A DNA stretch of 64,000 nt from Flavihumibacter cheonanensis. Lineage in GTDB: Bacteria; Bacteroidota; Bacteroidia; Chitinophagales; Chitinophagaceae. This document shows positions 52,494 through 61,900 of this stretch, piece after piece. The notes beneath the pieces are model-generated. The model saw only the letters and a list, made by a program, of their open reading frames with translations. It had not been told where the DNA came from and searched no databases. The stretch's first letter is position 1. The number at the start of each line of letters is the position of its first letter. The stretch covers positions 744,001-808,000 of the forward strand of contig NZ_JAKRWF010000002.1 of the NCBI RefSeq assembly GCF_022352215.1. The letters are read 5' to 3'. Position numbers and translations under genes: made by a program.

Positions 52494-52880
52494 ATGTATA
52501 AACTAATCACGCTGTTTTTGATCAGTGTATTAATGAACACCAACATACAGGCACAAACGAAACAACAGCATCACAGGCAACTTCGTCATGTGGTGCTGTT
52601 CTCTTTTAAGCCGGGTAGCAGCGCGGCTGATATAAAAAAAGTGGAAGATGCATTTCGGACCCTTCCTTCTAAAATACCGGAAATCAAAGGTTTTGAGTGG
52701 GGTACGAATAATAGTCCGGAAGGATTAGCTCAAGGCTTTACACATTGTTTCTTCCTGACATTTAATTCGGAAAAGGACCGCGAAATTTACTTACCCCATC
52801 CCGATCATAAAGCATTTGGCGCTATATTGAAACCTCATCTGGAAAAGGTATTGGTGATCGATTACTGGGCTGAAAAATAA
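52494..52880 (+). CDS. secreted Dabb (stress-responsive A/B barrel) protein
   Basis: A 128-residue protein with a signal peptide (to NIQAQ) and a single dimeric alpha/beta-barrel Dabb domain: HVVLFSFKPGSSAADIKKVEDAF, GFEWGTNNSPEG, and HPDHKAFGAILKP. Dabb proteins are small ligand-binding or cofactor-free enzymes; no function can be assigned. It lies 10 bases after cysS and 78 bases before the rhamnosidase gene. Confidence 0.85.
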   Translation: MYKLITLFLISVLMNTNIQAQTKQQHHRQLRHVVLFSFKPGSSAADIKKVEDAFRTLPSKIPEIKGFEWGTNNSPEGLAQGFTHCFFLTFNSEKDREIYLPHPDHKAFGAILKPHLEKVLVIDYWAEK

Positions 52881-52958
52881 TAGTAGTCAGCACAGCTCAG
52901 GACGGTAAATTGCCGCTTTCCCTGTTACTTAGGCCAATTAATCAGCCAACGATTGAAT

Positions 52959-55670
52959 ATGATTGCCAGAATACCAGGGAGTTTCCTGTTACTCCTTCTT
53001 TGCACCTCTGTTTTTTCACAGGTAGCCATTACAAATCTTAAGACAGAAAGCCTTACCAATCCGCTGGGAGTGGATCATCCGCAGCCCCGTTTTAGCTGGC
53101 AATTAACAGGCACACAACGGGGAATCCGTCAATCTGCCTATGAACTGGAAGTTCGGCAGGGTGCTACCAATGGTAAACAGGTTTGGCAATCGGGAAAACA
53201 AGCTTCTGATAGTTCGGTGCTGGTTGCCTATAAAGGAGCGGCATTGAATTCCGGCGAAACCTATTTCTGGAGAGTCAGGGTTTGGGATCAGCAAAACAAA
53301 ACAAGTAAATGGAGCGATTGGGCTTACTGGCATACCGGCGCTTTTGATCCAGGCTTCTGGAAAGCGAAATGGATCGGTGTTGTAAAGGAAGAGGAGGGCA
53401 AGCCAAGTCCTGTTCTTCGTCGTTCCTTTAGTACGGCAAAGAAAAAAATAAGGTCCGCTCATTTATACATTACCTCCCTGGGTATGTATGAAGCGCAATT
53501 AAATGGTAAACGAATTGGGGATGCTTATTTATCTCCCGGCTGGACCAGCTACGATAAACGCCTGCAGTACCAGGTATACGAAGTGAGTGAATTATTGCAG
53601 CCCGGCGAAAATGTAACCGGTGTTAGTTTGGGTAGCGGCTGGTACAGAAGTTATATCGGTTTTGCCGGACAAAATAATTTCTATGGCAAAGAACTGGCTC
53701 TGCTCTACCAGTTGAAAATTACCTATAGCGATGGCAGTACTGACTGGATCCTGTCCGACGAAAAATGGAAAAGCTCCACTGCGGAAGTTCGTTCCTCTGA
53801 AATTTATCATGGTGAAATCATTGATAATAACAGAATGCTGAAAGGATGGGCTGCTCCTGGATTTGATGATCATAATTGGGCGCCGGTAAAATTAATGCCA
53901 GGATATACCAAAGCACTGGTTGCTACCCAGAATGAGCCGATCAGAAAAAGAGAAGTATTTCAGCCGGTGAAATTTATAACCACTCCCAAAGGGGAGAAAG
54001 TGCTGGATTTTGGTCAGAACATGGTGGGCTGGGTGCGTGTGAAAGTTCGCGGTAACAAAGGTGACACTATCTCCATTTATCACGCTGAAGTGTTGGATAA
54101 AAAAGGAAATTTCTATACCGAGAATCTGCGTTCCGCCAAACAGTTAAATCAGTTTGTATTATCGGGTAATGGTTTGGAGGAATTTGAACCCAAGTTTACG
54201 TTTCAGGGTTTTCGTTATATAAAGATTGATGGCTTGTCGAAGGATCCTGATCCCGCAGATTATACTGCCTATGTTTTATACTCCGATATGCAAAAAACCG
54301 GGGAATTTGAAACCTCGAATCCGTTGATCAATCAGTTGCAAAAAAATATTCAATGGGGTCAGCGGGGTAATTTTCTGGATGTTCCTACTGATTGCCCGCA
54401 GCGGGATGAGCGACTTGGCTGGACGGGCGATGCACAGGCCTTTTATCGCACCGCCACTTTCAACTTTGATGTACGCGCCTTCTTCTCCAAATGGCTGAAA
54501 GATCTTTCACTGGATCAGCTTTCCAATGGCGCGGTTCCTTTTGTAGTTCCCAATGTACTGGGTGAAGGGGCTGTTGGCTCTGCAGGATGGGCAGATGCGG
54601 CAACCATCATTCCCTGGCAGCAATGGGTAGTGTATGGCGATCTGCGTACACTGACTGAACAGTACGCAAGCATGCAGGCCTGGATTAAATTCATGAGCAG
54701 TAAGAGCAATAAAAATTTATGGAATACAGGTTTCCATTTTGGCGACTGGCTTTTTTATCGTCCGGATGATGATACCGACGGTCGTGCAGCTATTACGGAT
54801 AAATACCTGATCGCACAATGTTTCTACGCATACAGCACCCAACTTACTATGCAGGCGGCTGAAGTATTAGGAAAAAAGGAAGATGCCGCCAACTACCGGG
54901 CACTCTTAAACGAAATCAAAAGAGCTTTTCAGCAGGAATATGTAACACCCAACGGTCGCCTGGTATCTTCCTCCCAAACTGCTTATGTGCTGGCACTTCA
55001 GTTTGATATGTTACCCGAATCCATGCGACAGCAAGCAGCCAACCGACTGGCAGAAAATGTGAAATCGTATGACAATCACCTTACTACCGGTTTTCTTGGC
55101 GCTCCTTACCTGTGTAAAGTATTGTCCCGTTTCGGGCATGAAGACCTTGCTTTTACCTTATTACTGCAGGAAACTTATCCTTCCTGGTTATACCCTGTAA
55201 AGATGGGTGCAACTACTATTTGGGAGCGTTGGGACGGACAAAAGCCCGATAGCAGTTTTCAGAATGCAGGTATGAATTCCTTTAATCATTATGCCTATGG
55301 CGCGATTGGGGAATGGATGTATGAACACATAACCGGAATCCAGGCTGATCCTGCTCATCCTGGCTTTAAGCAGTTTTTTGTTAGGCCTCATCCGGGTGGA
55401 AAGCTAACTCACGCTAAAGGGAGTTTACAAACTGCATATGGAGAATTGGCAGCAGGGTGGAAGCATGAAGAAGACCGCTTCATTATGGAAATAGTGGTAC
55501 CTCCTAACACAATTGCTACTGTATTTTGTCCGGCTACTTCTGCTGCAGACATTTCGGAATCCGGCAAGTCTTTATTGGGTCGGACAGATCTGGAACCATT
55601 GAGTGCTGTCGGCAGTACTATACCGGTTCGCATAGGATCCGGCAGGTACTGGTTTGAATGCAGAAATTGA
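52959..55670 (+). CDS. alpha-L-rhamnosidase (GH78)
   Basis: A secreted 903-residue glycoside hydrolase that releases terminal alpha-L-rhamnose. The domains follow the GH78 order: an N-terminal Fn3-like strand region (about 20-130), an N-terminal accessory beta domain (GMYEAQLNGKRIGDAYLSPGWTSYDKRLQY), a middle beta domain (VLDFGQNMVGWVRV), the (alpha/alpha)6 catalytic barrel with DVPTDCPQRDERLGWTGD, and a C-terminal beta domain. ATG 52959 precedes the signal peptide. It begins a carbohydrate locus with the esterase and regulator genes. Likely substrates are pectin rhamnogalacturonan or rhamnosylated plant compounds. Confidence 0.92.
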   Translation: MIARIPGSFLLLLLCTSVFSQVAITNLKTESLTNPLGVDHPQPRFSWQLTGTQRGIRQSAYELEVRQGATNGKQVWQSGKQASDSSVLVAYKGAALNSGETYFWRVRVWDQQNKTSKWSDWAYWHTGAFDPGFWKAKWIGVVKEEEGKPSPVLRRSFSTAKKKIRSAHLYITSLGMYEAQLNGKRIGDAYLSPGWTSYDKRLQYQVYEVSELLQPGENVTGVSLGSGWYRSYIGFAGQNNFYGKELALLYQLKITYSDGSTDWILSDEKWKSSTAEVRSSEIYHGEIIDNNRMLKGWAAPGFDDHNWAPVKLMPGYTKALVATQNEPIRKREVFQPVKFITTPKGEKVLDFGQNMVGWVRVKVRGNKGDTISIYHAEVLDKKGNFYTENLRSAKQLNQFVLSGNGLEEFEPKFTFQGFRYIKIDGLSKDPDPADYTAYVLYSDMQKTGEFETSNPLINQLQKNIQWGQRGNFLDVPTDCPQRDERLGWTGDAQAFYRTATFNFDVRAFFSKWLKDLSLDQLSNGAVPFVVPNVLGEGAVGSAGWADAATIIPWQQWVVYGDLRTLTEQYASMQAWIKFMSSKSNKNLWNTGFHFGDWLFYRPDDDTDGRAAITDKYLIAQCFYAYSTQLTMQAAEVLGKKEDAANYRALLNEIKRAFQQEYVTPNGRLVSSSQTAYVLALQFDMLPESMRQQAANRLAENVKSYDNHLTTGFLGAPYLCKVLSRFGHEDLAFTLLLQETYPSWLYPVKMGATTIWERWDGQKPDSSFQNAGMNSFNHYAYGAIGEWMYEHITGIQADPAHPGFKQFFVRPHPGGKLTHAKGSLQTAYGELAAGWKHEEDRFIMEIVVPPNTIATVFCPATSAADISESGKSLLGRTDLEPLSAVGSTIPVRIGSGRYWFECRN

Positions 55671-55726
55671 ATTCCGGTTGACGGTCAAACTTAAAGTATA
55701 TTTAGGTGCCAAAATACACTAGCACT

Positions 55727-57313
55727 ATGCAACGATTGATTGTTTTGCTGCTGATACTTGTATGTACTAACAGTATAGGATATGCGCAGCAGGTAATAAA
55801 ATTATACAGTGGGAGAGCTCCCGGTTCTGAAAATTGGAACTGGGAAGAGAAATACCTCGAAAATAGTTCCTGGCAAACACCGGTGGTTTATAATGTTACG
55901 GAACCCAGTATCACGGTATATCCGGCACCTGCGGGGAATAACACCAACACGGCGGTGATTATAGCTCCAGGCGGAGGCTTTCATGCTCTTTCGATTAACA
56001 GTGAAGGTATTGATGTTGCCAAATGGTTAAATACAAAGGGAGTTACTGCCTTTGTATTGAAGTATAGATTGGTCAAAAGCCTTACCGATGAACCTACCAT
56101 TGAAATGGGGAAAGCTATTTCAGGGAATGGCGCTGACAAATACGATTATGCAACGGTACTTCCAATGACTATGGAGGACGGACTAAAAGCAGTGGAATAT
56201 GTTCGTGCGCATGCTGATGAGTTCAATATTGCGAAAAACCGGATTGGTTTTATGGGCTTCTCTGCAGGAGGTAATGTTACAATGTCGGTTGCGTATAACG
56301 CAGAAGAAAAAAACCGCCCTGACTTTATTGTTCCGGTTTATGCGTACACAGGAAGATTACCAGGTAAAACAACTGTGCCATCCGTTCCAATGCCGGCATT
56401 TGTTATTGCAGCTTCGAATGACAACCTGGGACTGGCTCCGCATAGTGTAGACATCTACAACAAATGGCTGGCAGCAAAACAGCCGGTGGAGTTGCATATG
56501 TATGAAACAGGCGGACATGGATTCGGAATGCGTAAACAGAACCTGCATACCGATACCTGGATAGAAAGGGTAGCTGACTGGATGGGAGAGCATGGCTGGC
56601 TATGGCCTGTAAATCCTACCGGATGGAAAGCCAATATCGACTATAAAGGTTGGAAAAAGAACAGCATGGAACAGGAACTTTTAAATAAAAATGATTGGGC
56701 CAATTTCCGAAGGTTTGCGAAAGACAATGAAGCAATTGGTGCACCAAAAGCTGGTGAGCAGCGGGTCGTGTTCATGGGCAACTCCATTACGGAAGGATGG
56801 AAAAACAGTCGCCCCGGTTTCTTTTCAGGTCGCCCTTATATCAACCGTGGTATAAGCGGACAAACCACACCACAGATGTTGTTACGTTTCAAACCGGATG
56901 TTGTCAACCTCAAACCAAAAGTAGTAGTGATCCTGGCAGGGATAAATGATATTGCGGGAAATACCGGGCCTATGACAATTGAACAGACCTTTGATAATAT
57001 TGTTTCCATGGCAGAGATAGCGAAAGCAAACAATATCAAAGTGGTGCTTTGTTCGGTGCTACCGGCCTATGATTTTCCCTGGAGCCCGGGCAAGGAGCCT
57101 GCGGGTAAAGTAGTTGCTTTGAATGCACTGTTGAAAGAGTATGCCAAAAAACAGGGACTGGTATATGTGGATTATTTTGCTGCGATGGCAGATGAACGCA
57201 AGGGACTTTCGGTTCACCTGGCAAAAGATGGCATTCATCCTACGGAAGCCGGATACCAAATCATGGAACCCCTTCTAGAAAAAGGTATTGCTGAAGCGAT
57301 GAAGAGGAAATAA
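55727..57313 (+). CDS. bifunctional esterase: alpha/beta-hydrolase plus SGNH domain
   Basis: A secreted 528-residue protein with two esterase domains. The first (about 25-300) is an alpha/beta-hydrolase with an HGGG-like APGGGFHAL oxyanion loop, the nucleophile Ser179 in GFSAGG and a late GGHGFG. The second (about 325-528) is SGNH: Ser353 in GNSITEG, the Gly block in NRGISGQT, Asn in LAGINDI and Asp/His in DGIHPTEAG. Such pairs act as carbohydrate acetyl esterases. Next to the rhamnosidase it probably removes acetyl groups from a pectin-type glycan. Its stop abuts the convergent regulator gene. Confidence 0.88.
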   Translation: MQRLIVLLLILVCTNSIGYAQQVIKLYSGRAPGSENWNWEEKYLENSSWQTPVVYNVTEPSITVYPAPAGNNTNTAVIIAPGGGFHALSINSEGIDVAKWLNTKGVTAFVLKYRLVKSLTDEPTIEMGKAISGNGADKYDYATVLPMTMEDGLKAVEYVRAHADEFNIAKNRIGFMGFSAGGNVTMSVAYNAEEKNRPDFIVPVYAYTGRLPGKTTVPSVPMPAFVIAASNDNLGLAPHSVDIYNKWLAAKQPVELHMYETGGHGFGMRKQNLHTDTWIERVADWMGEHGWLWPVNPTGWKANIDYKGWKKNSMEQELLNKNDWANFRRFAKDNEAIGAPKAGEQRVVFMGNSITEGWKNSRPGFFSGRPYINRGISGQTTPQMLLRFKPDVVNLKPKVVVILAGINDIAGNTGPMTIEQTFDNIVSMAEIAKANNIKVVLCSVLPAYDFPWSPGKEPAGKVVALNALLKEYAKKQGLVYVDYFAAMADERKGLSVHLAKDGIHPTEAGYQIMEPLLEKGIAEAMKRK

Positions 57314-58345
57314 TCAAAGTGATGGACGCAGGGTGAGTTTAAAGGGTACTTCAATTTCACTCAGTTGATTGTCTATAATCATTCTGGCAGTTGCTTCGCC
57401 CATTGCTTTGAAATCAGTAGAGATAGTTGTAATGCCGTTCAGTATAAATCGTTTAAGAGGTGTTTCATTGTAGGAGATGATACCTACATCCTGCCCGGGT
57501 TGCCATTGCATTTGCTGAATTTTATCCAATAATACCACAAGGTCTTCTTCCATCAGGTTGATATACACCTCTCCTTTTGAAATGGTCTCTTCCTGGATGT
57601 TGGCGACCACTTTATACTGGAAAGCATATTCCCTGCAGAAATGAAGAAATCCTTTTAGTATTTCATCCGGAAAATACGTGTAGGAAGGAAAAATAATTTT
57701 AATGGTATCATAACGCTGGAGAGCAGGAAGCGCTTCCACGAGGGCGGAAAAAATATCGCGTTCAAAATTTTCATAGACTGCACCGAAAGGACGGTTAATA
57801 CCCTGGATCTTTTTGTCAAGAAGGATAAGTTGAGCATTTTCTATTGCATTGATTTCCTGGTAAGCCAGTTCGCCGCCCTCCAGAAAATGTGGTATGATCA
57901 CACAATGTGTGTAATCTGTTTTGAGATTGCGAAGGAGTTGTTTAAACAGACTATAATCGTTGTTGTAGATATAAAAATCAATTGCAGCTTTTTCGCCCAG
58001 CATGGATACTATTGAATCGTAGATGATTTTTTTATGTGCGCTGAGTTTGTTGAATAAGAGGAAAACCCGGATGGTTTGGGAAATATCCGTTTTGATTATG
58101 AAATAACCCTTTCCGGGCACAGAGCCGATAACGCCCATTTGCTTTAGATGCCGGTAGGCTTTTTCAGCTGTATCTCGGGAAATATCCAGCTCATAACTTA
58201 ATTCATTAATGGACGGTAGGGGATAATCGGTTGTAATGCCTCCTGATTCAACTGCCTTAAGCAGCGAACTGATGAGTTGCTGGTATTTGGGTGTTACAGA
58301 CCGATCATCAATCTGGATATATCTGTAAATATTGTCAGATGTCAT
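57314..58345 (-). CDS. GntR-family regulator with LacI-like ligand-binding domain
   Basis: A 343-residue transcription factor. The N-terminal 75 residues are a winged helix of the GntR type (YQQLISSLLKAVESGG, then LPSINELSYELDISRDTAEKAYRHLKQMGVI), and the rest resembles the periplasmic-binding-protein fold of LacI regulators (DVGIISYNETPLKRFI, TTISTDFKAMGEATARMII). This hybrid is common for sugar-responsive regulators in Bacteroidota. It reads away from the ThuA/dehydrogenase gene, so it probably controls that gene and the esterase and rhamnosidase genes, by the shared 98-base region at 58346-58443. Confidence 0.88.
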   Translation of the reverse strand: MTSDNIYRYIQIDDRSVTPKYQQLISSLLKAVESGGITTDYPLPSINELSYELDISRDTAEKAYRHLKQMGVIGSVPGKGYFIIKTDISQTIRVFLLFNKLSAHKKIIYDSIVSMLGEKAAIDFYIYNNDYSLFKQLLRNLKTDYTHCVIIPHFLEGGELAYQEINAIENAQLILLDKKIQGINRPFGAVYENFERDIFSALVEALPALQRYDTIKIIFPSYTYFPDEILKGFLHFCREYAFQYKVVANIQEETISKGEVYINLMEEDLVVLLDKIQQMQWQPGQDVGIISYNETPLKRFILNGITTISTDFKAMGEATARMIIDNQLSEIEVPFKLTLRPSL

Positions 58346-58443
58346 GGTAGGGCAAACAAGTTAAAAAAATAGATTTAATCAATTAGAAAGTATAAATAAA
58401 TACTGTATCAATTCGGTAGCTTTAACAAATTTAATTTAACAGC

Positions 58444-61400
58444 ATGCAACGATTCTTCGCCGGAATCCTGGTTTTGGTAGTATCAGGTCTGATTTTTCTT
58501 CCCTCTTGTAATTCCCGTCCCGGTAAACCGAAAATTCTTGTTTTCAGTAAAACAGCCGGATTTTATCACAATTCCATTCCTGATGGAATGGCTGCCATTC
58601 AAAAATTGGGTGCAGAAAATGGTTTTGATGTGGATACCACAAGAGACGCTGCTTATTTTAATGAAGATAGTCTTCGTAATTATTCCGCTGTAGTTTTTTT
58701 AAGCACTACCGGTGATGTATTAAACCATTACCAGGAGGCGGCCTTCGAACGTTATATTCAGGCGGGTGGTGGTTATGTGGGTGTGCATGCTGCTGCTGAT
58801 ACTGAATATGATTGGGGTTGGTACGGCAGAATGGTTGGAGGATATTTTCTGGACCATCCCGGAATTACTGATACGTTTCCCAACGTGCAGGAAGGTGTGC
58901 TGAAAGTGGTTGACAATAACCATGCAGCAACCAAACACCTGCCTGCCGACTGGAAACGAACGGATGAGTTCTATAGCTATAAAAAAATGAATAAAGATGT
59001 CTCCGTAATCATGAAGATTGATGAGAAGACATATAATGGCGGTAAAAACGGTGATGATCACCCGATGTCCTGGTATCATGAATATGATGGGGGCCGCGCT
59101 TTTTATACTGCGCTGGGCCATACCAAAGAATCCTTTGGCGAAGAAGCTTTCCTGAAACATTTACTCGGAGGCATACAATATGCTATTGGAAAAAATAAAA
59201 AACTCGATTACTCCAAAGCAAAAACAGCCATGGTGCCGGATGAAGATCGCTTTACTAAAACCATGCTGGTAAATGGCACATTCTTCGAACCTACCGAACT
59301 AACGGTGTTGCCTAACCTGGATATCCTGATTGCACAACGAAGGGGCGAAATCCTATATTATAAGTCCGGCGATTCAACTGTTAAGCAGGCACTCTTTCTG
59401 AATGCTTACTGGAAAACGGAAACACCGGGAGTAAACGCAGAAGAAGGAGTACTTGGATTACAGGCTGATCCTAATTTTGAAAAGAATAAACACGTGTTTA
59501 TTTTTTACAGTCCGGCCGAAGCTTCCGTAAACCGCTTATCCCGCTTCACTTTTGAAAAAGACACGCTGATAAATGAAAAAGTAGTGCTGGAGTTTCATTC
59601 TGATCGTAATATCTGCTGTCATACAGGTGGCTCCATTGCGTTTGACAAAGATGGATTACTTTATGTTTCAACTGGTGATAACGCTACACCTTTTGATGAA
59701 CCCAAACAACCCTATGTAAGCCATGGTTATGCGCCCCTGGATGATCGTCCCGGACATCAGCAATACGATGCACGTCGAACTTCCGGTAATGCCAATGATC
59801 TCCGGGGCAAAATTCTGCGTATCTGGGTAAAAGAGGATGGTAGTTATGAAATTCCGGATGGCAATCTTTATCCGAAAGGAACGCCGGGTACAAGACCCGA
59901 AATTTATGTTCAGGGTAACCGCAATCCCTATCGGATTTCTGTAGATCAGAAAACAGGTTATCTGTACTGGGGTGAAGTTGGGCCGGATGCGGGGGTGGAC
60001 AGTTTCGATACTCGTGGTCCAAGAGGATACGATGAAGTAAACCAGGCCAGGAAAGCCGGTCATTTCGGATGGCCTTTCTTTATTGCCGATAACAAACCCT
60101 ACTATGAGTATGATTATGGTTCGGGAACTACCGGTGTAAAGTTTGATGTAAATAAGCCGTTAAACAATTCCCGCAACAATACAGGTATTAAAGAACTGCC
60201 GGTTCCCCAGTCTGCATTTATCTGGTATCCTTATGGTGCATCTGCGGAATTCCCGCAAGTGATGACTGGCGGAAGAAATGCAATGGCGGGTCCTGTATAT
60301 TACACCGATCGTTTTCCAGCTGAAACCAGGTTGCCGGATTATTATAATGGTAAACTCATTATTTACGACTGGATCAGGGGCTGGGTAAAAGCGGTGACCA
60401 TGTTACCCAATGGAGATTTTGACAAGATGGAACCTTTCCTCTCCAATATCCGCTTTAACAGCATGATAGATATGGAAGTTGGTCCGGATGGCAAACTCTA
60501 TTTCATTGAATATGGAAGTGGCTGGTTCAGCAAGAACCCGGATGCGGGTCTTGGCCGGATCGACTACAATGGAGGCAATCGCGCCCCCAAAGTGGGAACT
60601 ATTACACTTGATAAAACCTCTGGCAAACTTCCGCTTACGGTAAAGGCTACTGTGGAGGCGAAAGATCCCGAGAAAGATAAAATAAGCTATAAGTGGAACC
60701 TGGGTAATGGCGTTATCAAGGAAACAACGGAGCCTACTATAACACATACCTATGAAAAAGCAGGCGACTATGAAATAACAGTAGAAGTAAGTGATCCTGC
60801 AAAAGCAAGCAGCAAATCTGCCGGTGCGGCCCTCTATGCCGGCAATATTGCTCCTGAGGTAACGGTGATGCTTACCGGAAATCAACGCTTTTATTTCCCC
60901 GGAATTCCTGTGCAGTATGAAGTGCAGGTGAAGGATGCGGACGATCCGAATGCAGGTAAGGATCTAACAGACTTATACATATCTGCAGATTACGTGGAAG
61001 GTTTTGATAAGGCTGGCGCTAATCTTGGTCACCAGGTTGTTTCAGATGTAATCATTGGTAAGAGCCTGATTCAGTCGCTGGATTGTAAATCCTGTCACAA
61101 GGAAAATGAAAAGTCGATTGGTCCGGCTTATTTTGAAGTAGCTAAAAAATATGCTGGCCAGGCGGATGCCGCCAGTTACCTGATCAACAAGATGATCAAA
61201 GGTGGCGCAGGCGTATGGGGAGAGGTAGCAATGCCTGCGCATCCGGATCTGAAGCCCGGAGATGCGGCTAAAATTGTAAACTGGATTCAATCCCTGAATG
61301 CCGGAAACAAACAGAAATCCCTTCCGGTTTCCGGAAGCCTGCAGCCGACATTAGGAAAGCCGGTGAAACCAAACGGAGCTTTGGTAATCTCTGCCACATA

Positions 61401-61881
61401 TTCAGATAAAGGCGGACCTGGTTTGCGTTCGCTTTCTTCCTCTGCACAGGCAGCACTCAGGCATCCTATACTGAATTTTGCAGAAGCTGCTGATATGAAG
61501 GATTATTCGGTTATGAATTATAATGGAATGACGCTGATGATTGTTCCGAATGGTGTTGGTCATTTTGCAATTCCTGATATTGATCTGACAGGAGTGAAAG
61601 GTATACAGCTTACAGCAGGCTGGCAGGAAACACCGAAGCAGGCGATTGGTTTTGAAGTAAGGCTGGATGCACCGGATGGTAAATTACTGGGAACAATACA
61701 GCTTGGAACCACAGGTCATCCGGCTGTAAAACCAGGAAGTTTTGGCGGTACTATGCTTTCAGGAAAACTGGAACCAGTAACTGATGGAAAAATTCATAAA
61801 CTTTACATAGTGAGCAAGCCTTCCGGAGAAGGCAGCTTTACAACCCTGGCTTTGCAGGGATTGACATTAACAGGTAATTAA
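58444..61881 (+). CDS. ThuA / glucose-sorbosone dehydrogenase / PKD / cytochrome c fusion lipoprotein
   Basis: A 1145-residue lipoprotein (Cys at LPSC). The order is: a ThuA domain (about 30-240, PKILVFSKTAGFYHNSIPDG, GGGYVGVHAAADTEY), a PQQ-type glucose/sorbosone dehydrogenase beta-propeller (about 270-700, with NANDLRGKILRI and GNRNPYRI), a PKD domain (about 710-795), a mono-haem cytochrome c (CKSCH at 881-885, with a distal Met in AMPAHP) and a C-terminal carbohydrate-binding-like beta domain. It likely oxidises a sugar at the surface and passes electrons to its own haem. It leads to a TonB receptor gene 19 bases later. Confidence 0.9.
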   Translation: MQRFFAGILVLVVSGLIFLPSCNSRPGKPKILVFSKTAGFYHNSIPDGMAAIQKLGAENGFDVDTTRDAAYFNEDSLRNYSAVVFLSTTGDVLNHYQEAAFERYIQAGGGYVGVHAAADTEYDWGWYGRMVGGYFLDHPGITDTFPNVQEGVLKVVDNNHAATKHLPADWKRTDEFYSYKKMNKDVSVIMKIDEKTYNGGKNGDDHPMSWYHEYDGGRAFYTALGHTKESFGEEAFLKHLLGGIQYAIGKNKKLDYSKAKTAMVPDEDRFTKTMLVNGTFFEPTELTVLPNLDILIAQRRGEILYYKSGDSTVKQALFLNAYWKTETPGVNAEEGVLGLQADPNFEKNKHVFIFYSPAEASVNRLSRFTFEKDTLINEKVVLEFHSDRNICCHTGGSIAFDKDGLLYVSTGDNATPFDEPKQPYVSHGYAPLDDRPGHQQYDARRTSGNANDLRGKILRIWVKEDGSYEIPDGNLYPKGTPGTRPEIYVQGNRNPYRISVDQKTGYLYWGEVGPDAGVDSFDTRGPRGYDEVNQARKAGHFGWPFFIADNKPYYEYDYGSGTTGVKFDVNKPLNNSRNNTGIKELPVPQSAFIWYPYGASAEFPQVMTGGRNAMAGPVYYTDRFPAETRLPDYYNGKLIIYDWIRGWVKAVTMLPNGDFDKMEPFLSNIRFNSMIDMEVGPDGKLYFIEYGSGWFSKNPDAGLGRIDYNGGNRAPKVGTITLDKTSGKLPLTVKATVEAKDPEKDKISYKWNLGNGVIKETTEPTITHTYEKAGDYEITVEVSDPAKASSKSAGAALYAGNIAPEVTVMLTGNQRFYFPGIPVQYEVQVKDADDPNAGKDLTDLYISADYVEGFDKAGANLGHQVVSDVIIGKSLIQSLDCKSCHKENEKSIGPAYFEVAKKYAGQADAASYLINKMIKGGAGVWGEVAMPAHPDLKPGDAAKIVNWIQSLNAGNKQKSLPVSGSLQPTLGKPVKPNGALVISATYSDKGGPGLRSLSSSAQAALRHPILNFAEAADMKDYSVMNYNGMTLMIVPNGVGHFAIPDIDLTGVKGIQLTAGWQETPKQAIGFEVRLDAPDGKLLGTIQLGTTGHPAVKPGSFGGTMLSGKLEPVTDGKIHKLYIVSKPSGEGSFTTLALQGLTLTGN

Positions 61882-61900
61882 TTATTTGATCCGATACGAT

